DNA of 64,000 nucleotides from Eubacterium callanderi (GTDB taxonomy: Bacteria; Bacillota; Clostridia; Eubacteriales; Eubacteriaceae): positions 180,090 through 244,089 of the forward strand of contig NZ_FRBP01000008.1 of the NCBI RefSeq assembly GCF_900142645.1, in the 5' to 3' direction. This document shows positions 60,470 through 64,000 of the stretch, in pieces. Made by a program: the position numbers and the translations under genes. Position 1 is the first letter of the stretch. Each line of letters opens with the position of its first letter. The notes under the pieces were generated by a model. The model did no database searches, was not told the origin of the DNA, and was given only the letters and a program-made list of their open reading frames with translations.

Positions 60470-61349
60470 TTTCAATTCTTTCAATTTTGGCAAGGGCATC
60501 ATCCAAAACTTTTTGGGCTTCTTTATCGCTTATATCTGAAGAGTCTGGTAGCTGGATTGAAATAGGATTATTCTCACTTGTAATTGTGGGTCTTTTTCCC
60601 TTAACTTTTAGACGCCATATTCCACAACCGTTAGAAATATATTTAATTAGTTCTTGTATCCACTCCGTAAAAAGTTTTAGTTTTCCCTTTGAATTTTCAA
60701 AGCCAATAGTAAGCTTTTCATTATTATTAGCTTCTTGGTATACTTTTAACATTTCTGTAGTCTCATAATCCATACCTAGAAAATTTGGTGAAATCAATTG
60801 AAACTCAGCATAAGAAATGTATCCATCATTTTCTTTAACAATATTCCAAAAATTTGCAGCAGAGGTAATTAACTCAATTTCAATAATGATGAATAAATAC
60901 AACTCATCAAATAATTTGTTCATACACTTTGAAAAGGCACTCGCAATTGAGTTAATGCTGGACGATAATTTTCGATTTTCTTGTATAAAACAATATTGTT
61001 TCTTTAAATTTATAATAATGCTTGTATTTGGAAAATCAGGTGTTTCCTGCGCTTCTATTTTAGATTCTGTTACCTTATTCAGAACTATGGTCTTTTCTTT
61101 GGCAAATTGCAGAACAACTGTATCTTTTCCTAGTCTCTCTGAAAAGTACAACATATAGTGGATTTTAGTATCATCTCTTTCAATGTAAATATCTTTATGG
61201 ATATTTTTTTCAAGCTCGAATATTGCTTGTTCAAATGCTTGTTCTTTAGAAAAAGCTCCTCCTTTTTCTAAATTAAATGTTAGTTGTTCATTAAAACTGC
61301 TAGACGGAATAAGCGAATAGCGAGTTATAGTATAAGGTTGGGTTTCCAT
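60426..61349 (-). CDS. Unknown soluble protein in AT-rich cargo pair
   Basis: The 307-residue protein has no membrane helix or catalytic motif that I can name. It holds mixed alpha/beta content, a stretch LITSAANFWNIVKEND and a charged C-terminal helix (DKEAQKVLDDALAKIERIEN). ATG at 61349 follows AGGAGG. Low GC and the tight overlap with a membrane-protein gene mark the two as a horizontally gained unit between integrase and repressor, a common site for lysogenic-conversion or defence genes. Confidence 0.6.
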   Translation of the reverse strand: METQPYTITRYSLIPSSSFNEQLTFNLEKGGAFSKEQAFEQAIFELEKNIHKDIYIERDDTKIHYMLYFSERLGKDTVVLQFAKEKTIVLNKVTESKIEAQETPDFPNTSIIINLKKQYCFIQENRKLSSSINSIASAFSKCMNKLFDELYLFIIIEIELITSAANFWNIVKENDGYISYAEFQLISPNFLGMDYETTEMLKVYQEANNNEKLTIGFENSKGKLKLFTEWIQELIKYISNGCGIWRLKVKGKRPTITSENNPISIQLPDSSDISDKEAQKVLDDALAKIERIENENKIKNKESDDSN

Positions 61350-61451
61350 TTTCTCCTCCTAAAAATATAGATATTGTAATTATACACTATTAGAGGATAA
61401 ATGAAAATGTTTTCTAAAATATTCTTTTAATATGAAATTCGCTGGCTTGAT

Positions 61452-61482
61452 GCCTCTGTGTTAGTGCACAGGGGCGTTTTTT
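61452..61482 (+). repeat. Repeated terminator-like hairpin, copy 2
   Basis: GCCTCTGTG pairs with CACAGGGGC, then GTTTTTT on the plus strand, touching the repressor stop codon. Matches copy 1 at 59959-59991. Confidence 0.6.
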
Positions 61483-62110
61483 ATTGTATACTTCTTCTGA
61501 TTTCTATTACTATTCCAAGCAAAGAAACAGGATCATCATTAGGCCCGTATGTCTTTGGCAAATACTCAGGATTATACGGTCTAAGTGTAATGGTATTGTC
61601 GTTGTTTTTTACCACAGTTTTTAGAGTGGCATCAAAACCATTCACATAAACGACTGCGTCTTGACCAGATTCACAATCGGGCTGCTTTCGGACAATGATT
61701 GTATCGTTGCTAAAATATTTGGGATACATGCTATCACCTTTAACTTTAAGGCCTATAAACTCAGACCCGTCGCGAGTCCATTCTTCCGGGATATCCTCTT
61801 CATCAACATAATCTTCAATAGCCTCTGTTGGAATGCCGGCAGGAACCGATCCGTAAACTTTGATCCGTACATATTTTTTATTCGAAAATTTGATAGGAGT
61901 GACATTGTCATCCCACCCCATTAAGTATTGTGGTGAACAACCAAAAAGATGGGCTAATTCAACTATCGTTTCGTGCTTTATATTTTTAATAGCACCGGAT
62001 TCATATCGCTGAGCCGTTGCCTCTTTTATATTAAGTTTATCAGCAACATCTGACAGGGTGAAGCCAGCTTTTACTCTTTGTTCTTTTATTCGATCATTTA
62101 AAATACTCAT
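61481..62110 (-). CDS. Phage repressor: XRE helix-turn-helix with S24/LexA-type peptidase
   Basis: The 209-residue protein has an N-terminal HTH (FTLSDVADKLNIKEATAQRYE) and a C-terminal S24 domain. The domain carries the AG cleavage pair in SVPAGIP, catalytic Ser in GDSMYPKY and catalytic Lys in ATLKTV. Such repressors keep the lysogen silent and cleave themselves with RecA after DNA damage. The ATG at 62110 has AGGAGG nine bases before it; the ATG at 62119 touches that site. It faces the Cro-like gene across the operators. Confidence 0.93.
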   Translation of the reverse strand: MSILNDRIKEQRVKAGFTLSDVADKLNIKEATAQRYESGAIKNIKHETIVELAHLFGCSPQYLMGWDDNVTPIKFSNKKYVRIKVYGSVPAGIPTEAIEDYVDEEDIPEEWTRDGSEFIGLKVKGDSMYPKYFSNDTIIVRKQPDCESGQDAVVYVNGFDATLKTVVKNNDNTITLRPYNPEYLPKTYGPNDDPVSLLGIVIEIRRSIQ

Positions 62111-62147
62111 TAGTAACATCCTCCTGATAATGCTAATGTTACCATTA

Positions 62148-62255
62148 ACTTACGCAAAATGCAATATAAAAAATACTAAAAACAAAAAAACTTACGCATA
62201 AAGGTTGACATAAGGATAAAGAGATGCTATCATAAACTTACGTAAAAAGTAAGTC
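62148..62255. promoter_or_regulatory. Lytic/lysogenic operator region
   Basis: ACTTACG occurs at 62148, 62190 and 62237; the last forms ACTTAC-N7-GTAAGT. Between them is a TTGACA (62205-62210), 17 bases, TATCAT (62228-62233) promoter for the rightward genes, flanked by operators as in lambdoid control regions. Confidence 0.8.
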
Positions 62256-62274
62256 CGGAAAGAAGGTGATTGAC

Positions 62275-62511
62275 TTGAATAGGTATGCGGTTGATATTAT
62301 CGCTTTGAAAAAGATAATGGTAGAAAAAAATTTAGATAAAATATCTACTTTATCTAGAAAAGCTAATATAAATCGAAATATTTTAGGGAATATACTTAAC
62401 GGAAAAAGTATGCCAACAGCTAATACCATGTATAAATTGGTTGAAACCTTGGAGATAAGTCCAGAAAAAGCAGGAGCTATTTTTTTTAGCAAAGACTTAC
62501 GTAATACGTAA
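62275..62511 (+). CDS. Cro-like XRE-family regulator
   Basis: The 78-residue helix-turn-helix protein contains LDKISTLSRKANINRNILGN and LNGKSMPTANTMYKLVETL. TTG 62275 has AAGG eight bases before it; GTG 62266 is an alternative. It is the first rightward gene, opposite the repressor, the position of Cro. Its stop codon lies inside a perfect operator palindrome. Confidence 0.75.
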   Translation: MNRYAVDIIALKKIMVEKNLDKISTLSRKANINRNILGNILNGKSMPTANTMYKLVETLEISPEKAGAIFFSKDLRNT

Positions 62512-62512
62512 G
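62494..62512. promoter_or_regulatory. Perfect 19-bp operator palindrome at the end of the Cro-like gene
   Basis: ACTTACGTA-A-TACGTAAGT contains two ACTTACG half-sites like those of the main operators and spans the stop codon. Confidence 0.7.
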
Positions 62513-62538
62513 TTTTTAGGTAAAGCGCAAAATAACAC

Positions 62539-62672
62539 CCGCCGGTAGTATTAACAGGGTCGCAACCCTCGTTAAATCCTCCTCAAAATATAGAACGTAT
62601 CAAGCTTACCTTTGGCTGAACACACGCTAACAGACTTTTACCATAACGCGGCCCTGTTAATCGTACCGGTGG
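62539..62672 (+). ncRNA. Structured leader RNA closed by a 25-bp inverted repeat
   Basis: The arm 62539-62563 (CCGCCGGTAGTATTAACAGG...) is complementary to 62648-62672 (...CCCTGTTAATCGTACCGGTGG) at 21 of 25 positions. About 85 bases are enclosed, with an alternative small hairpin AGGGT-cgca-ACCCT. The right arm ends at the GGGAGAAAGG ribosome site of the next gene, so folding could gate translation. No known RNA family was recognised. Confidence 0.55.
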
Positions 62673-62687
62673 GAGAAAGGAAAAAAT

Positions 62688-62984
62688 ATGGACGATTTAA
62701 TTAAATTTGCAGATGCATTCAAAGCGCTCTTTATTGACGATCTAAAAGAAAGTATCATTAATGAAATTCATGAAAATTTAAAGGCGCAGCAGTACCCCTT
62801 AGTTCTGGATGTCGACGAAGCGTCTGAGTATTCTGGCATAGCAAAGACAAGATTGCGCGAGCTTGCAAACTATGAAAAAGATTTTCCAACATTACCGCGG
62901 GAAAAGGGAGAAAAGATGTTTTTTAGCCGTGACGGGTTGGCAGAATGGGTCCGAAAACACGAAGGGAAGGAGGCCGCCTCATGA
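62688..62984 (+). CDS. Helix-turn-helix / excisionase-like protein
   Basis: The 98-residue protein has an N-terminal helix (1-40) and a C-terminal winged helix-turn-helix of the MerR/Xis type (LDVDEASEYSGIAKTRLREL, then PREKGEKMFFSRDGLAEWVR). It may be the excisionase of the element or a small regulator. ATG follows GGGAGAAAGG. Confidence 0.7.
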   Translation: MDDLIKFADAFKALFIDDLKESIINEIHENLKAQQYPLVLDVDEASEYSGIAKTRLRELANYEKDFPTLPREKGEKMFFSRDGLAEWVRKHEGKEAAS

Positions 62985-63082
62985 ACCTTAGTATCGCCGG
63001 CCTACCCTTCGTCCTCCTCGGCATCGCCGTCTACAGCAGCATCTGCCTGGCAGTTCGGAAGGGGTGGCTATGGAAGGATTAA
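62981..63082 (+). CDS. Tiny membrane protein (33 aa)
   Basis: ATG overlaps the previous stop, with AAGGAGG at good spacing. One hydrophobic helix (LSIAGLPFVLLGIAVYSSI) is followed by VRKGWLWKD. Such small membrane proteins are frequent in phage early regions. No function is known. Confidence 0.5.
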   Translation: MNLSIAGLPFVLLGIAVYSSICLAVRKGWLWKD

Positions 63083-63219
63083 TGTTAGAGATTCTGATCT
63101 CCTTATGCCAGACAGGCGCAAAGATTTACAGTTTTGCGCTTGGGTTGATCGAGATTGGAATTGGAACAATTGTTGGATTGGCGATATTGGTCGCGAAGGA
63201 GGAGGCAAACAGGAAATGA
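63070..63219 (+). CDS. Tiny membrane protein (49 aa)
   Basis: ATG 63070 follows GGAAGGGG and overlaps the previous gene by 13 bases. It has one hydrophobic helix (LGLIEIGIGTIVGLAILVA) and a charged end AKEEANRK. Its stop overlaps the start of the next gene (ATGA), supporting translation. Function unknown. Confidence 0.5.
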   Translation: MEGLMLEILISLCQTGAKIYSFALGLIEIGIGTIVGLAILVAKEEANRK

Positions 63220-63887
63220 AAGTAGCATGGTATAGCTGTGGCGTGAGTAGTTTTATTGCAGCATATTTGGCAAAAGATGTTGATCGGCTGATTTACTGCC
63301 ACATCGAGAATCAGCATCCCGATAGTCTGCGTTTTCTATCGGACTGCGAGGGATTTTTTAGAAAGAAGATCGAAATTCTCCAATCCGAACACCAAAGCGT
63401 CGAGAAGGTTGTGGAAAAGTACCGGTTCTTAAACTCTCCGTATGGGGCAAAATGTACGAATATGCTTAAAAAACAGGTGCGGAAAGAGTGGGAGAAGAAA
63501 CAGGATGAACCGCTTACCTATGTTTGGGGCTATGACTGCACCGAAAAACACCGGGCAGATCGTTTACAAGAATCCGAACCAGATATAACTCACGAATTCC
63601 CGCTCATCGATGCCAACATGACCAAAGAAGACTGCCACAAGCTTTCGAAAAAACTCGGTTTAAAGCGGCCGAAGATGTACGACATGGGCTATCCGAACAA
63701 TAATTGTATCGGCTGTGTAAAGGGCGGCATGGGTTACTGGAACATGATCCGCAAGGATTTTCCGGAAGCGTTTGAACGGATGGCAAAATTAGAACGGGAG
63801 ATCGGGCACAGTTGCATAAAGAATTGTTTTTTAGACGAACTTTCCCCGAACCGGGGCAGAAAACCTAAACCAATTTTAGAACAATAA
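63216..63887 (+). CDS. Phage PAPS-reductase-family protein (adenine nucleotide alpha hydrolase fold)
   Basis: The 223-residue protein opens MKVAWYSCGVSSFIAAYLA (PP-loop-like nucleotide site). It also has YGAKCTNMLKKQV, VWGYDCTEKHRADRL, and the cysteine pair with surround NNNCIGCVKGGMGYWNMIRKD, a pattern of phage-borne phosphoadenosine-phosphosulphate-reductase-like proteins. Their substrate is unsettled; DNA or tRNA thiolation and sulphur transfer have been proposed for relatives. ATG 63216 follows GAGGAGG with a 12-base gap and overlaps the tiny membrane gene. A GGTCCC/GGGACC hairpin follows. Confidence 0.8.
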   Translation: MKVAWYSCGVSSFIAAYLAKDVDRLIYCHIENQHPDSLRFLSDCEGFFRKKIEILQSEHQSVEKVVEKYRFLNSPYGAKCTNMLKKQVRKEWEKKQDEPLTYVWGYDCTEKHRADRLQESEPDITHEFPLIDANMTKEDCHKLSKKLGLKRPKMYDMGYPNNNCIGCVKGGMGYWNMIRKDFPEAFERMAKLEREIGHSCIKNCFLDELSPNRGRKPKPILEQ

Positions 63888-63922
63888 AAAAGGTCCCAAA
63901 GCGAAGCCACGCATTAGGGACC
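63888..63922 (+). terminator. Hairpin after the PAPS-reductase-like gene
   Basis: GGTCCC and GGGACC pair around a 19-base loop; there is no clear T-run, so termination is doubtful. Confidence 0.35.
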
Positions 63923-64000
63923 AGACAATATGTTACGTGGTTATTGTACCACAGGAATGGAGAAAAAACAATGATCCAATACAGGGGCGTTCCGCCATAA

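Larger units (their letters stand above)
58650..64000. mobile_element. Left end of a prophage or phage-like integrated element (continues past the window)
   Basis: The gene set integrase, S24 repressor facing a Cro-like gene, HTH/excisionase-like gene, tiny membrane proteins and PAPS-reductase-like protein starts just behind the rnpB terminator. The integrase reads toward rnpB, so the attachment site is probably between 58580 and 58724. The repeat of TTTGCCCCC (58659-58667 and 58671-58679) there may be an integrase binding site. The other boundary is not in view, so the element could also be an ICE or remnant. Confidence 0.8.

Noticed and set aside
63971..64000. Nine-codon frame at the window end
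   Set aside because: Too short to support; it may be a leader peptide or chance, and the following sequence is not visible.
1..64000. CRISPR arrays, tRNA or rRNA genes
   Set aside because: No regularly spaced repeats and no tRNA or rRNA signatures were found; the only structural RNA gene recognised is rnpB.

Overview
The window looks like chromosomal DNA of a Clostridia-class Bacillota, most likely an acetogen of the Eubacterium limosum group. This is inferred from gene content and not from a 16S gene, of which there is none here. Supporting signs are clostridial gene order (rpsO-pnp-dut-ftsK-rimO-pgsA-cinA-recA; dnaG-rpoD-trmK-nif3), a B12-dependent class II ribonucleotide reductase, the corrinoid-salvage enzyme CbiZ, indolepyruvate:ferredoxin oxidoreductase, two URO-D-superfamily proteins of the kind common in corrinoid methyl-transfer metabolism, strong AGGAGG ribosome sites and frequent GTG/TTG starts.

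Layout. 1-2240: end of a K+ channel gene, an ECF-S-like membrane protein and an orphan GHKL sensor kinase. 2240-4340: a tyrosine recombinase flanked by a 21-bp inverted repeat, followed by a degenerate HD-GYP protein. 4360-21230: an accessory metabolic region. It is framed by two similar cassettes, each with a divergent TetR, a URO-D family protein and a very short ORF. Between them lie a four-carbon acid-sugar module (PdxA-type dehydrogenase, DUF1537 kinase, PrpR-like regulator), a LarA-like plus cyclase pair, an AMMECR1/radical-SAM pair, an arginase-family gene broken by one in-frame TGA, and a free-standing 21-codon gene with its own promoter and terminator. 21380-32970: CbiZ, AlkD-like repair, the dnaG-rpoD operon, galE, iorAB, plsY. 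33163-38905: nrdJ, csbD, proB and a diacylglycerol glycosyltransferase-like gene. 39037-51600: the rpsO to recA block, with dinB. 51652-58580: aquaporin, flotillin, HtrA protease with a two-component system, and RNase P RNA.

58590-64000 is the left end of an integrated phage or phage-like element beside rnpB. It carries an integrase, two AT-rich unknown genes (one a membrane protein), an S24 repressor facing a Cro-like gene across repeated ACTTACG operators, a strongly structured leader RNA, a HTH/excisionase-like gene, two tiny membrane proteins and a PAPS-reductase-family protein. The element continues past the window.

How the genes may work together. PdxA and the DUF1537 kinase can turn a C4 sugar acid into dihydroxyacetone phosphate under the linked PrpR-like regulator. 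The URO-D cassettes look like two independently repressed substrate-specific units. CbiZ and NrdJ fit a corrinoid-rich metabolism. HtrA with its two-component pair resembles an envelope-stress module. The most unusual items are the inverted-repeat-bounded recombinase, the paired URO-D/short-ORF cassettes, the 21-codon gene, the PrpR-like regulator that lacks GAFTGA, and the structured prophage leader. No CRISPR array, tRNA or rRNA was seen.
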